Origin: Micromonospora sp. MA102 | Lineage (GTDB): Bacteria > Actinomycetota > Actinomycetes > Mycobacteriales > Micromonosporaceae | DNA: 64,000 nt | Assembly: GCF_025460765.1 (NCBI RefSeq) | Contig: NZ_JAMWEG010000001.1 | Span: 620,001-684,000, forward strand | Reading direction: 5' to 3' | In this document: one piece after another, positions 21,121-29,353 of the stretch | Numbering within the stretch: the first letter of the stretch is position 1 | Layout: each line of letters opens with the position of its first letter | Notes under the pieces: generated by a model | What the model saw: only the letters and a program-made list of their open reading frames with translations | What the model was told of the DNA's origin: nothing | Databases searched by the model: none | Position numbers and translations under genes: made by a program

Positions 21121-21144
21121 ACCCCGCCGTCCGGCGGCCGGCGC

Positions 21145-22719
21145 TCAGTCCTCCGGTTCCGGGCCCAGCAGCCGGATCTCCTCGATGTCGATGGCCGACT
21201 GGATCTCCCGCAGGACCACGTCGTCGATCTGATTGCTGTTGCGCAGCCGGGTGACCTCCTGCCGCTTGCGGTCCAGCACGCCGAGGCGCAACCGCCGGGT
21301 CATCTCCCGCTCCTCGTCGGCCTCGTCGCTGCGCGGGGAGCGGACGTCCGCGAGGTGGCCCTGGTAGTCGGCGCGGAGCCGGTCCACGGTGTCCGAGTCG
21401 GCGCCGAGTTCCGCGGCGACCTGGGGCAGCGCCGCCAGGGCGGCCTCGGTGGCCCGGATCCGGGCCCAGCGCACCTCGTGCTCCCTCTCCCGGTCGCCCA
21501 TGAGGCGGGCCCAGGAGACCACGGCCGGCAGGGTGGTGCCCTGCACCAGCATGATCAGCACGATCACCACCACGGTGACGAAGATGATCAGGTCGCGCTC
21601 GTGCACCGGGGACCCGTCGTGCGCGGTGACCGGCACGGCGAGGGCGGCGGCGAGTGAGACCGCGCCGCGGAACCCGGCCCAGCCGGCCGCGGCGCGCACC
21701 CGGGCGTCGAAGCGGCGGGCCCGGCGGGACTCCCGGCGGTCGATGCCCTGCAACCCGGCCACCGCCACCTGCACCCAGATCATCCGGGTGGCCACCACGA
21801 CCAGGACGACCACCACCGCGATGCCGAACGACTCCAGCGGCGAGTGGCTCGTGATGCTGCGCAGCGACCGGGGCACCTGCGTGCCGAGCAGCACGAAGAG
21901 GCTGCCGTTGATCATGAAGGTGGAGAGGTCCCAGAACGCGTACGCGGTGAGCCGGGAGCGGGCCCGGATCACCCGGGGTCCCGCGTACGAGAGCAGCAGG
22001 CCGGCCACCACGACCCCGAGCACCCCGCTGGCGTGCACCGCGTCGGCGAGCAGGAAGGCGACGAAGGGGGTGAGGATGCTCAGCCCACCCTCGCGCATCG
22101 GGTCGTCGACGTGCTTGCGGATCAGGACGACCACGCCGCCGACGAGCAGACCCGCGAGGATCCCCCCGAGCGCCTTGCCGATGAACTGGCCGCTCAGCTC
22201 CAGCGCGTTGGGCACTCTCCCACCGGCGATCACCCCGACGGCCACCGAGAAGAGCACCAGCGCCGTGCCGTCGTTGACAAGGCTCTCCGTGCGCAGCGTG
22301 GTCAGGATGCCGCGGGGCATCCGCTTGGCCAGGCCGGCCACGGCGGCGGCGTCGGTGGGCGCGAGCACCGCGCCGAGCACCCAGGCGGCCGCCGGCTCGA
22401 CGCCGAGGGCCTGGGCCACGTACGCGACGGCGACCATCGTGAGGATCACCAGCGCGACAGCGAGCAGGGCGATCACCACGAGATTGGCCCGGATCTCGCG
22501 GAGGCTGATGACCAGGCTCTCCCGGTAGAGGATCGCCGGGAGGAAGAGCAGCAGCACCACCTCGGGTTCGAGGATCACGTTGTCGAACATCGGCAGCAGG
22601 CCCAGCCCTGCGCCCATCGCGATGAGCAGCACGGGCGGCGCGACGCTGTACCGGCCGCCGATGGTGGTGCCGACGAGCACGGTGGCGCCGAGCACCGTGA
22701 TCAGCACGAGTGCGCTCAC
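21145..22719 (-). CDS. Na+/H+ antiporter, CPA1 (NhaP-type)
   Basis: Cytoplasmic membrane cation/proton exchanger of 524 residues. About 11-12 hydrophobic helices occupy the first 400 residues, with the CPA1 ion-site patterns LGAVLAPTDAAAV and ESLVNDGTALVLF. The C-terminal 120 residues are a charged cytosolic tail (SDTVDRLRADYQGHL to DIEEIRLLGPEPED) that is probably regulatory. It should serve in pH and sodium homeostasis. The GTG start follows a GGGGG run. It is convergent to the xylanase and transcribed in the same direction as yciO, 76 bp away. Confidence 0.92.
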   Translation of the reverse strand: MSALVLITVLGATVLVGTTIGGRYSVAPPVLLIAMGAGLGLLPMFDNVILEPEVVLLLFLPAILYRESLVISLREIRANLVVIALLAVALVILTMVAVAYVAQALGVEPAAAWVLGAVLAPTDAAAVAGLAKRMPRGILTTLRTESLVNDGTALVLFSVAVGVIAGGRVPNALELSGQFIGKALGGILAGLLVGGVVVLIRKHVDDPMREGGLSILTPFVAFLLADAVHASGVLGVVVAGLLLSYAGPRVIRARSRLTAYAFWDLSTFMINGSLFVLLGTQVPRSLRSITSHSPLESFGIAVVVVLVVVATRMIWVQVAVAGLQGIDRRESRRARRFDARVRAAAGWAGFRGAVSLAAALAVPVTAHDGSPVHERDLIIFVTVVVIVLIMLVQGTTLPAVVSWARLMGDREREHEVRWARIRATEAALAALPQVAAELGADSDTVDRLRADYQGHLADVRSPRSDEADEEREMTRRLRLGVLDRKRQEVTRLRNSNQIDDVVLREIQSAIDIEEIRLLGPEPED

Positions 22720-22795
22720 GCCGTACCCCCGTCACCGTCCGCCGGATCCCACGGTGCCGCACCGCCGGGCCGCGACGGGCTGGAACGGCCGATCG

Positions 22796-23416
22796 CTACT
22801 CGAAGCGGGACGGGTCCCCGGCCCCGCGGCGCAGGATCTCCGGCTCCGGCCCGGTCAGGTCGACCACGGTGGTCGGCTCCAGGCCGCAGTCCCCCGCGTC
22901 GACCACGGCGTCGACCAGGTGGTCGAGCCGCTCCTTGATCTCCCAGCCCTGGGTCAGCGGCTCCTCCTCGCCGGGGAGCAGCAGGGTGCTGGAGAGCAGC
23001 GGCTCGCCGAGCTCGGCCAGCAGCGCCTGGGTCACCGTGTGCTTCGGTACGCGGACCCCGACGGCCCGCCGCCGCGGGTCCTGAAGGCGCCGGGGCACCT
23101 CGGAGGTGGCCGGCAGGATGAACGTGTAACTGCCCGGGATGGCCGCCTTGACCTGGCGGAAGACCGCGTTGCTGAGCTTGACGAACTGGCCGAGCTGCGC
23201 GAAGTCGCGGCACACCAGGGTGAACGGGTGCCGCTCGTCGAGTCGGCGGATCTCACGGATCCGCTCGACGCCGCCACGGTTGCCCAGCTGGCAGCCGAGG
23301 GCGTAGCAGGAGTCCGTCGGGTAGGCGATCAGGCCGTCGCCGCGCAGCAGGTCCACGACCTGCCGGAGCACCCGGGGCTGGGGATTGTCGGGGTGCAGGT
23401 CGTAGTACCTCGCCAC
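22796..23416 (-). CDS. yciO: YciO-type member of the Sua5/YciO/YrdC family
   Basis: The 206-residue protein aligns by eye with E. coli YciO from end to end: YYDLHPDNPQPR at the start, then GLIAYPTDSCYALGC, PFTLVCRD, PGSYTFILPAT, VPRRLQDPRRRAVGVRVP and LLSSTLLLPG. Relatives make threonylcarbamoyl-AMP for tRNA t6A; the role of YciO itself is uncertain. The GTG at 23416 is chosen because TAGGGT (minus strand, 23424-23429) ends exactly 7 bases before it, a leaderless arrangement, and because E. coli YciO begins at the same place. Confidence 0.88.
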   Translation of the reverse strand: MARYYDLHPDNPQPRVLRQVVDLLRGDGLIAYPTDSCYALGCQLGNRGGVERIREIRRLDERHPFTLVCRDFAQLGQFVKLSNAVFRQVKAAIPGSYTFILPATSEVPRRLQDPRRRAVGVRVPKHTVTQALLAELGEPLLSSTLLLPGEEEPLTQGWEIKERLDHLVDAVVDAGDCGLEPTTVVDLTGPEPEILRRGAGDPSRFE

Positions 23417-23535
23417 GTCCGTCACCCTATGCCGCCGGACCGGGCGCGGGCCAGCGGAGAAGATCCGGCGTGACCAGGTTTGCCGTGCGGGAGTTCTGGA
23501 AACAGTGGGGCGGCTCAACGAGGGGGGACCTGACC

Positions 23536-23856
23536 ATGTCCGAAACCAGTACCGACCGCGCCGAACGTCCGGCCGAGGTCACCGATCCGCTGCTGTGGGG
23601 TCTCTCCGCGGCGGTGGCCGACGCCCACCAGCCCGACGACGAGCAGGTCTGCGTCAGCCCGAGCTGCGTCGGCGCCGCCTGGCCGTGCGCCGCCTGGGAG
23701 AACGCGCAGGAGGGGCTGCGCGCCGCCCGGATGCCGCGTCCCGCGCCGGCGCCCGCCGGCACGACCACCGAGCCGGGCCCGGACCCGTCGACCGGGTGGT
23801 CCACCGACGAGGCGCCGGCCGGCGGCGCCGAGCGGCTCGCCGTCCGCGCCGCCTGA
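23536..23856 (+). CDS. Hypothetical protein
   Basis: I do not recognise this 106-residue protein. It is acidic and Ala/Pro-rich with a short conserved-looking core (VCVSPSCVGAAWPCAAWENAQEGL) containing three cysteines, and a disordered C-terminal half. There is no signal peptide. The ATG at 23536 follows GGGGGG. Codon usage is normal for the window. Confidence 0.6.
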   Translation: MSETSTDRAERPAEVTDPLLWGLSAAVADAHQPDDEQVCVSPSCVGAAWPCAAWENAQEGLRAARMPRPAPAPAGTTTEPGPDPSTGWSTDEAPAGGAERLAVRAA

Positions 23857-24038
23857 CCGGACCGCCGCGTCGGCCGTGGCGGTGATCAGGGCGAACAGCC
23901 GCCGGGTTCCGGGGACGGAACGTACCGTGAGGTGAGGCGACAGGTGCACCCTCCGGTGCGCCGGTCGTGCCCTGCCCCGCGCGGCACGCCGGCACGCGTC
24001 CGCCGCGCCGCGTGCCCGCCGCAACCGGAGGTGAGCCT

Positions 24039-25148
24039 GTGGCCCCCGTCCCGGCGGTCTGCACGCTTGGCGTGGAGGAGGAGTACCTTCTCCTGGACCG
24101 GGTGACCGGGCAGAGCCTGCCGGTGGCGGACCGGGTGCTCGCCACGCTCTCCGGCCCGAGCCGGGAGCAGAGCCGGCAGGAGTTCCGGCACAGCATGGTC
24201 GAGATGGTGACGCCGGTCTGCACCGACCTGGCCGAGCTGCGGGAGCACCTGGTGGTGCTCCGCCGGGCCGCGGCCCGGGCGGCCGAGGCGGCGGGGGCCC
24301 GGCTGGTGGCGGTCGCCGCGACGCCGGTGTGCGAACCGCACCGCTCGGTGCCGGACAAGGACCGCTACCGGGCCATGTCGCACCGGTTCGGGCCGGTGGC
24401 GCACGACCCGGCGGTCTGCGGGTGCCACGTCCACGTCGGGGTGCCGGACCGGGAACTCGCCGTGCAGGTCTGCAACCATCTGCGGCCCTGGCTGCCCGTG
24501 GTGCAGGCGCTGACCGCCAACTCGCCCCTGCACGACGGGCGGGACACCGGGCACGCGAGCTGGCGCGCCATCCAGTTCGACCGCTGGCCGAGCGTCGGGC
24601 CGACGCCGCACTTCGAGTCCGCCGCCGACTACGACCGGACGGTGCGGGACCTCGTCGACGCCGGCATCATGCTGGACCCCCAGATGGTCTACTGGTACGC
24701 CCGCCCGTCCGTCGCCTACCCCACGGTGGAGGTCCGGGTGGGCGACGTCTGCCCGACGGTCGACGACACCGTGCTGGTCGCCGCCCTGCTGCGGGCGCTG
24801 GTCGCCACGACGGTCGAGGACGTGCGGGCTGGCCGGCCCGCGCCGCGGATCCGGGACTGCCTGGTGGCCGCCGCGCACTGGCGCGCCGCGCACGACGGGG
24901 TGGACGGAGACCTGGTGGACCTGCGCGCCGGCGGGTCCCGGCCGGCCTGGGAGCTGATCGACGACCTGGTCGCCACCGTGACTCCCGCGCTGGCCGGGTA
25001 CGGGGACCTGGACCTGGTGACCCGGCAGCTCGACCGGCTGCGCCGCGAGGGCAACGGGGCGACCCGGCAGCGGCGGATCCTGGCCGACACCGACGGGGAC
25101 GTCCGGGCGGTCCTGGACGAGTTGGCCGCCCGGACCCTGGACGCCTGA
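24039..25148 (+). CDS. ybdK: Carboxylate-amine ligase, YbdK/GCS2 type
   Basis: ATP-dependent carboxylate-amine ligase related to glutamate-cysteine ligase 2, 369 residues. It starts with the family hallmark LGVEEEYLLLD and shows HSMVEMVTPVC, CGCHVHVGVPD and MVYWYARPS. YbdK proteins have weak gamma-glutamyl-cysteine ligase activity; the true substrate is uncertain. The GTG at 24039 lies 5 bases after GGAGGTGA; the in-frame ATG at 23967 is upstream of that site. Confidence 0.9.
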   Translation: MAPVPAVCTLGVEEEYLLLDRVTGQSLPVADRVLATLSGPSREQSRQEFRHSMVEMVTPVCTDLAELREHLVVLRRAAARAAEAAGARLVAVAATPVCEPHRSVPDKDRYRAMSHRFGPVAHDPAVCGCHVHVGVPDRELAVQVCNHLRPWLPVVQALTANSPLHDGRDTGHASWRAIQFDRWPSVGPTPHFESAADYDRTVRDLVDAGIMLDPQMVYWYARPSVAYPTVEVRVGDVCPTVDDTVLVAALLRALVATTVEDVRAGRPAPRIRDCLVAAAHWRAAHDGVDGDLVDLRAGGSRPAWELIDDLVATVTPALAGYGDLDLVTRQLDRLRREGNGATRQRRILADTDGDVRAVLDELAARTLDA

Positions 25149-25159
25149 GCGCCCGGCGG

Positions 25160-25426
25160 TCAGACGGGCGGGATGCCGGACCGCCCGATCCGGGCCAGGT
25201 CGGGTTCCCCGTCGACCGTCCGGCTGGGCGGCGTCGCGGCCCGCTCCGCCGGCTCGGTCCGCTCCTCGATCTCGGCGTCACCGATCTCGCGCATCATGTC
25301 CGCGACGACCCCGAGGGCGGCGGCCTTGTCGGGGTACTGCCGGCCGGTGGCGATGACCTGGCCGTCGTCGCCGAGCAGGGTGAACCCGTAGGTGCCGGTG
25401 TCGGCCGCGGCGATGAGGAACTTCAT
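25160..25426 (-). CDS. YegP-like (DUF1508) small protein
   Basis: Small protein of 88 residues. The first half (FLIAAADTGTYGFTLLGDDGQVIATGRQYPDKAAA) resembles the beta-hairpin unit of DUF1508/YegP proteins; the second half is charged and Pro-rich. Function unknown. It ends 12 bp from the convergent ybdK stop with no room for a separate terminator. Confidence 0.65.
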   Translation of the reverse strand: MKFLIAAADTGTYGFTLLGDDGQVIATGRQYPDKAAALGVVADMMREIGDAEIEERTEPAERAATPPSRTVDGEPDLARIGRSGIPPV

Positions 25427-25476
25427 CCCGGGCGCTTACCCGGAGGACGGGCGGCGACACCCCCGGGGCCCGGCCG

Positions 25477-25857
25477 TCAGTCCCACCGGGTGGCCGTCGC
25501 GGCGAACAGCTCCGGGTCGCTGGCCACCGGAATCACGCAGAGCAGGTGACCGCCCGGCGCCCGCAGCACGTGGCAGTCGAGCCAGCGGGAGACCGGGGTG
25601 GCGCCGAGGCGGACCAGCCGGTCCACCTCGGCGGTCACGTCGTCGGTCTCGATGTCCAGGTGGTGCCGGGGCGCGTCGTCCACCGACTGGACGGCGGTGA
25701 CCAGTCCGGGCACCACCCCGGCGAGGCCGGTGAACTGCGGTTCGGCCGGGTCGGTACGGGTCGGCGCGCCGAGCGCCGCGGACCAGAAGTCGACCGCCGG
25801 GGCGGCGGCGTCGCGGGGCGCGTCGAGGATCAGGGCGTACAGCCGGGAGCGATGCAT
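25477..25857 (-). CDS. VOC-family (glyoxalase/bleomycin-resistance fold) protein
   Basis: Single-domain VOC protein of 126 residues (YALILDAPRDAAAPAVDFWSAALGA, HHLDIETDDVTAEVDRLVRLGA, HVLRAPGGHLLCVIP). The His-rich HHLDIET strand and late Glu/His region could bind metal, but substrate is unknown. A minus-strand TAGGCT box (25864-25869) lies 6 bases before the ATG with no Shine-Dalgarno, so it is probably leaderless. Confidence 0.85.
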   Translation of the reverse strand: MHRSRLYALILDAPRDAAAPAVDFWSAALGAPTRTDPAEPQFTGLAGVVPGLVTAVQSVDDAPRHHLDIETDDVTAEVDRLVRLGATPVSRWLDCHVLRAPGGHLLCVIPVASDPELFAATATRWD

Positions 25858-25894
25858 CCGCCGAGCCTAACCACGATCGGCGTCGATGAGCGGT

Positions 25895-26521
25895 TCAGGC
25901 CGGCGGGCTGACCGCCCGCAGCCAGGCCTGGGCGATCAGCGCGTGACCGAACGGGGTCGGGTGCACCCCGTCGCGGGTCCAGACGCGACCGTCCACGCCG
26001 GCGCCCTGGAACAGCTCGTCCACCGCCACCAGGGTCGCGCCGAACTCGGCGGCGAGCGTGCGGACCACCTCCACCTTCGGGTCCAGGTCCTCCCGCCACG
26101 CGCGCTGGGCGTCGTCCAGCGGGACCAGGAAGGGCTCGACGAGGACCAGCCGGGCGTCCAGCGGCCGGGTGGCCTCGAGCAGGTGCCGGTAGTCGCGGGC
26201 GAAGTCGGCGGCGCTGGTCGGGTCGTCGCGGGTGTAGCGCCGCCAGGTGTCGTTGATGCCGATCAGCACCGACACCACCTGCGGGGCGAGGGCCAGGCAG
26301 TCGTCCTCCCAGCGGGCCCGCAGGTCACGTACCCGGTCGCCGCTGATCCCGCGGTTGAGGAAGGTGGCCCGGTGGCCGGGGTGGCGGGCGGTGAACCAGG
26401 CGGAGGCCATCATGGCGTACCCGGTGCCGAGGTCGTCGCCGCAGGACCGGTCCCGGCCGGCGTCGGTGATGCTGTCGCCGATGAAGAGCACCCGGCCGCC
26501 GCGCGGCACCTCCACCGTCAT
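25895..26521 (-). CDS. SGNH/GDSL-type hydrolase
   Basis: Esterase-type hydrolase of 208 residues without a signal peptide. Block I is VLFIGDSITDAGRD with the nucleophile serine; the block III Asn appears in IGINDTWRRY; the Asp/His pair is DGVHPTPFGHALIAQ. This group often deacetylates carbohydrates or acts as a lipase/esterase; no substrate can be assigned. The ATG follows GGGAGGGG. Confidence 0.92.
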   Translation of the reverse strand: MTVEVPRGGRVLFIGDSITDAGRDRSCGDDLGTGYAMMASAWFTARHPGHRATFLNRGISGDRVRDLRARWEDDCLALAPQVVSVLIGINDTWRRYTRDDPTSAADFARDYRHLLEATRPLDARLVLVEPFLVPLDDAQRAWREDLDPKVEVVRTLAAEFGATLVAVDELFQGAGVDGRVWTRDGVHPTPFGHALIAQAWLRAVSPPA

Positions 26522-26786
26522 CCGCCCGTCCCCTCCCGCGTCACGCCGTTTCCATGATCATGCCGTACGCCGCCCGCCGCCCCACGGCCGGCCGACCCGC
26601 CGGGAGAAATCCGCCGTCCGGCTGTTGCGTTTTGTGACCCGGGACCGATCACACCACCGTGACAGCGCGGCGACCGGAGTGTGACAAGCTCACCAATCTG
26701 CCCTCCAACGTTGCAATTGGCGCACACCGGGTGATTGACTGCTGCACCATGCCAGAGCCGAAAATCATGGACAGGTCGGTTCTTTC
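26522..26786 (+). promoter_or_regulatory. Conservon upstream region with repeated GTGAC motifs
   Basis: The 265-bp gap before cvnA holds TGTGA (26633-26637) facing TCACA (26649-26653) across 11 bp, then CGTGAC near 26658 and TGTGAC with CTCACC at 26680-26692. The repeated GTGAC/GTCAC units suggest regulator binding, but the spacing does not fit a CRP site. CAACGTTG (26706-26713) is a perfect 8-bp palindrome. No confident -35/-10 pair is seen. Confidence 0.35.
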
Positions 26787-27944
26787 GTGAGAAGCGCGGA
26801 CACCACCCCACCGCGGGCCACCTGGCGGCAACGGGCGGCCCGCTGGCTCGATCCCACCGTCGCCCGGTGGGACGTCGCGCCACCAAAGACACCCGAACCG
26901 CCACCCCGGGAGGCCCCGGGGCCCGGACCTTGGCCCGCCATCTGCGACCAGTTCGCCCTGCGGATCCTCGCCGCGGCGTACCAGATGGGCGCCCACCTGG
27001 AGGCCGTCGAGGCCGACGAGCAGGACCCGGAACGCCTGGAACGTCTCTACCGCATCGACCACGCGAACACCCGGATCCGGCGGCACGCGGAGAACCTCCA
27101 GGTGCTGCTGGGCCGCCGGGTCGAGGACGCCGATCCCCAGACCGTCCCGCTCGTCGACGTGGTCCGCGCCGCCGCCTCCGCGGTCGAGCACTACCCGCGC
27201 ATCCGGGTGGGGCACGTCGTCGAGCTGGCGGTGGTCGAGTTCGCCGCCGACGACGTGATCCGCGTCCTCACCGAGCTGCTCGACAACGCCACCCGGTTCT
27301 CCCCGCCCACCGCGGCCGTGACCGTGTCGGCGTTCGTCACGGAGGACGGCGGCGTCCTGCTGCGGGTCGAGGACGCCGGCGTGGGGCTGCACCCCGACCA
27401 CCTCGGCCAGCTCAACGCGCTGCTCAGCGGCCGGCCGGCCACCCCGGTCACCCTCGACCCCACGGCCCACCTCGGGCTCGCCGTGGTGGCCCACCTGGCC
27501 GTCGCCCACCAGCTGCGGGTCACCCTCACCACCCGGCCCGCCGGCGGGACCACGGCCTCCGTGGCCGTCCCCGGCGCGCTGCTCTGCGAGATCCCCGCCC
27601 CGGAGCCGGCCACCGCCGCGCCCGCGCCACCGCCGGCCTGGCCACCCGGCCGGCGCGGGACCGAACCCTGGAGTACGCCGATGGCCGCGACCCACGACGG
27701 CACCAACGGGCCGACCGTCCGGCTCACCACCCTCGACGGACCCGGCGGCGACCGGCCGGCCACCGCCGGACTGCCCCGACGGGTGCCCGAGAGCGTCCGC
27801 GACCAGGTTCCGGCGCCCCGACCCCCCGCCGACCCCGACGCGGGGAGCTCCCCGCCCGAGGCGTGGCCGGACGAGACGGCCGCCTTCGCGGCCGGCGTCA
27901 GCGACGCCCGGACCCCCACCGACCACGAAGGACGGCAGCCATGA
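26787..27944 (+). CDS. cvnA: Conservon sensor-kinase-like ATPase (CvnA type, soluble)
   Basis: First gene of a conservon, a four-gene actinobacterial signalling set. The 385-residue protein has a histidine-kinase-like dimerisation helix (RLYRIDHANTRIRRHAENLQVLLG) and a HATPase domain with N-box LTELLDNATRFSPP, VEDAGVGLHPDHL and HLGLAVVAHLAV. The C-terminal 130 residues are Pro-rich and disordered. Unlike many CvnA proteins it has no membrane helices or extracellular sensor. The GTG start is the first in frame. Its stop overlaps the next start as ATGA. Confidence 0.9.
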   Translation: MRSADTTPPRATWRQRAARWLDPTVARWDVAPPKTPEPPPREAPGPGPWPAICDQFALRILAAAYQMGAHLEAVEADEQDPERLERLYRIDHANTRIRRHAENLQVLLGRRVEDADPQTVPLVDVVRAAASAVEHYPRIRVGHVVELAVVEFAADDVIRVLTELLDNATRFSPPTAAVTVSAFVTEDGGVLLRVEDAGVGLHPDHLGQLNALLSGRPATPVTLDPTAHLGLAVVAHLAVAHQLRVTLTTRPAGGTTASVAVPGALLCEIPAPEPATAAPAPPPAWPPGRRGTEPWSTPMAATHDGTNGPTVRLTTLDGPGGDRPATAGLPRRVPESVRDQVPAPRPPADPDAGSSPPEAWPDETAAFAAGVSDARTPTDHEGRQP

Positions 27945-28390
27945 ACCACGCGTACCCGGGAACCGGCACGGGCAACGGGCTGCCCGACTGCGCCTGGCTG
28001 ATCCGGCAGTTCGTCGACGACGTGCCCGGGGTCAACCACGCCATGCTGGTGTCGCTGGACGGCCTGCAGCTCGCCGCCTCGCGCGGCGTCGGCCGCGACC
28101 TGGGCGACCAGCTCGCCGCGCTGACCGCCGGCCTGCTCAGCATGGCCGACCGCAGCGCCGCCCTGCTGGAGCTGGGTTCCGCCGAGTACCTGACCGTCCG
28201 GCTGCCCCGCGGGCACCTGCTCTTCATGCGGGTGGGCGAGTCCGCGGGCCTGGCGGTGGCCGCCGCGCCCGGCTGCGACCTGCGGGTCGTCTCGTACCGG
28301 ATGACGCAGTTCGTCGGCGCCGTGTGGCACGCCCTCACGCCGGCCGTCCGGCACGAGCTGCACCGGATGACCGCCGCGCAGGCCCGCTGA
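27941..28390 (+). CDS. cvnB: Roadblock/LC7-domain protein (CvnB type)
   Basis: Small roadblock/LC7 protein of 149 residues (LIRQFVDDVPGVNHAMLVSLDGLQLAAS, DQLAALTAGLLSMADRSAALL). In conservons this subunit is thought to act with CvnD as a GTPase regulator, similar to MglB. It begins within the cvnA stop (ATGA), implying translational coupling and equal supply. Confidence 0.92.
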   Translation: MNHAYPGTGTGNGLPDCAWLIRQFVDDVPGVNHAMLVSLDGLQLAASRGVGRDLGDQLAALTAGLLSMADRSAALLELGSAEYLTVRLPRGHLLFMRVGESAGLAVAAAPGCDLRVVSYRMTQFVGAVWHALTPAVRHELHRMTAAQAR

Positions 28391-28409
28391 CGGCCGGAGG
28401 ACGACGACC

Positions 28410-28751
28410 ATGCAGATGAGGTACTGGAAGGTCCGGCCGTACGTGCTGACCGCCGGCCGCACCCGCACCCGGCAGCCGCTGCTGGTGCACACCCTGGTGT
28501 CGGTGCCCTACTACGACGCCGTGTTCGCCGCCGGGCTGCTGCCCGAGGCCCGCTCGCTCTACGAGCAGGCCCGCCGGGCGGCCCGCTCGGTGGCCGAACT
28601 CTCCGCGGTGTGCGGCATCTCGCTGGGGGTCACCCGGGTCGTCGTCGACGACCTGGCCGCCACCGACCGGCTGCTGGTGCACAACGACCACCACAACGTC
28701 GACTTCCGCCTCCTGGAGAGACTGCGCGATGGCCTCCGCGAACTTGCCTGA
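28410..28751 (+). CDS. cvnC: DUF742 protein (CvnC type)
   Basis: DUF742 protein of 113 residues (RPYVLTAGRTRTRQPLLVHTLVS, VAELSAVCGISLGVTRVVVDDLAA). The second half resembles a winged helix. It is a standard conservon subunit of unknown biochemical role. The start follows GGCCGGAGGACG, and its 3' end overlaps cvnD by 23 bp. Confidence 0.92.
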   Translation: MQMRYWKVRPYVLTAGRTRTRQPLLVHTLVSVPYYDAVFAAGLLPEARSLYEQARRAARSVAELSAVCGISLGVTRVVVDDLAATDRLLVHNDHHNVDFRLLERLRDGLRELA

Positions 28752-29334
28752 CAGCCCGCTGCTGACCTCGGCGAAGATCGTCATCGCCGGCGGCTTCGGG
28801 GTCGGCAAGACCACCTGCGTCGGGTCCATCTCGGAGATCCCGCCGATCAACACCGAGGCGTGGATGACGGCGGCCAGCGAGACCGTCGACCGGCTGGACC
28901 CCGGCATCGACAAGACGACCACCACCGTGGCCATGGACTTCGGGCGGCTCACCATCGGACCCGACCTGGTGCTCTACCTGTTCGGCACACCCGGCCAGCC
29001 CCGGTTCTGGCCCATGTGGGACGACCTGTGCCGCGGCGCGGTCGGCGCGCTGGTGCTCGCCGACACCCGCGACCTGGGTGCCTCGTTCCCGGCGGTCAAC
29101 TACTTCGAGCAGGACAGCGACGTGCCCTTCGTGGTCTGCGTGAACCTTTTCGACGGGGTGCTGCACCACCCGCTCGAGGACGTCCGCGCCGCGCTCGCGC
29201 TGCCGGCCCACGTACCCCTGACCGCCTGCGACGCCCGCGACCCGTCGTCGGTGGCGCGGGCGCTGCTCACGGTCGTGGAACACGCCATGTCCCGCACCCC
29301 CCGGCCCGCCGCCGGCGCGCTCGCGGCGCGATAG
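28729..29334 (+). CDS. cvnD: Conservon small GTPase (CvnD type)
   Basis: Ras/Mgl-like GTP-binding protein of 201 residues with Walker A GGFGVGKT (residues 21-28), a switch region PGIDKTTTTVAMDFG, DxxG replaced by FGTPGQPRFW, and VNLFDG near the guanine-binding position. It is the output switch of the conservon. It overlaps the end of cvnC, so all four genes are likely translated together. Confidence 0.93.
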   Translation: MASANLPDSPLLTSAKIVIAGGFGVGKTTCVGSISEIPPINTEAWMTAASETVDRLDPGIDKTTTTVAMDFGRLTIGPDLVLYLFGTPGQPRFWPMWDDLCRGAVGALVLADTRDLGASFPAVNYFEQDSDVPFVVCVNLFDGVLHHPLEDVRAALALPAHVPLTACDARDPSSVARALLTVVEHAMSRTPRPAAGALAAR

Positions 29335-29353
29335 CCCAACCCCTGGAGGAACC

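Noticed and set aside
26633..26653. CRP site upstream of the conservon
   Set aside because: The arms TGTGA and TCACA are perfect but 11 bp apart instead of 6.
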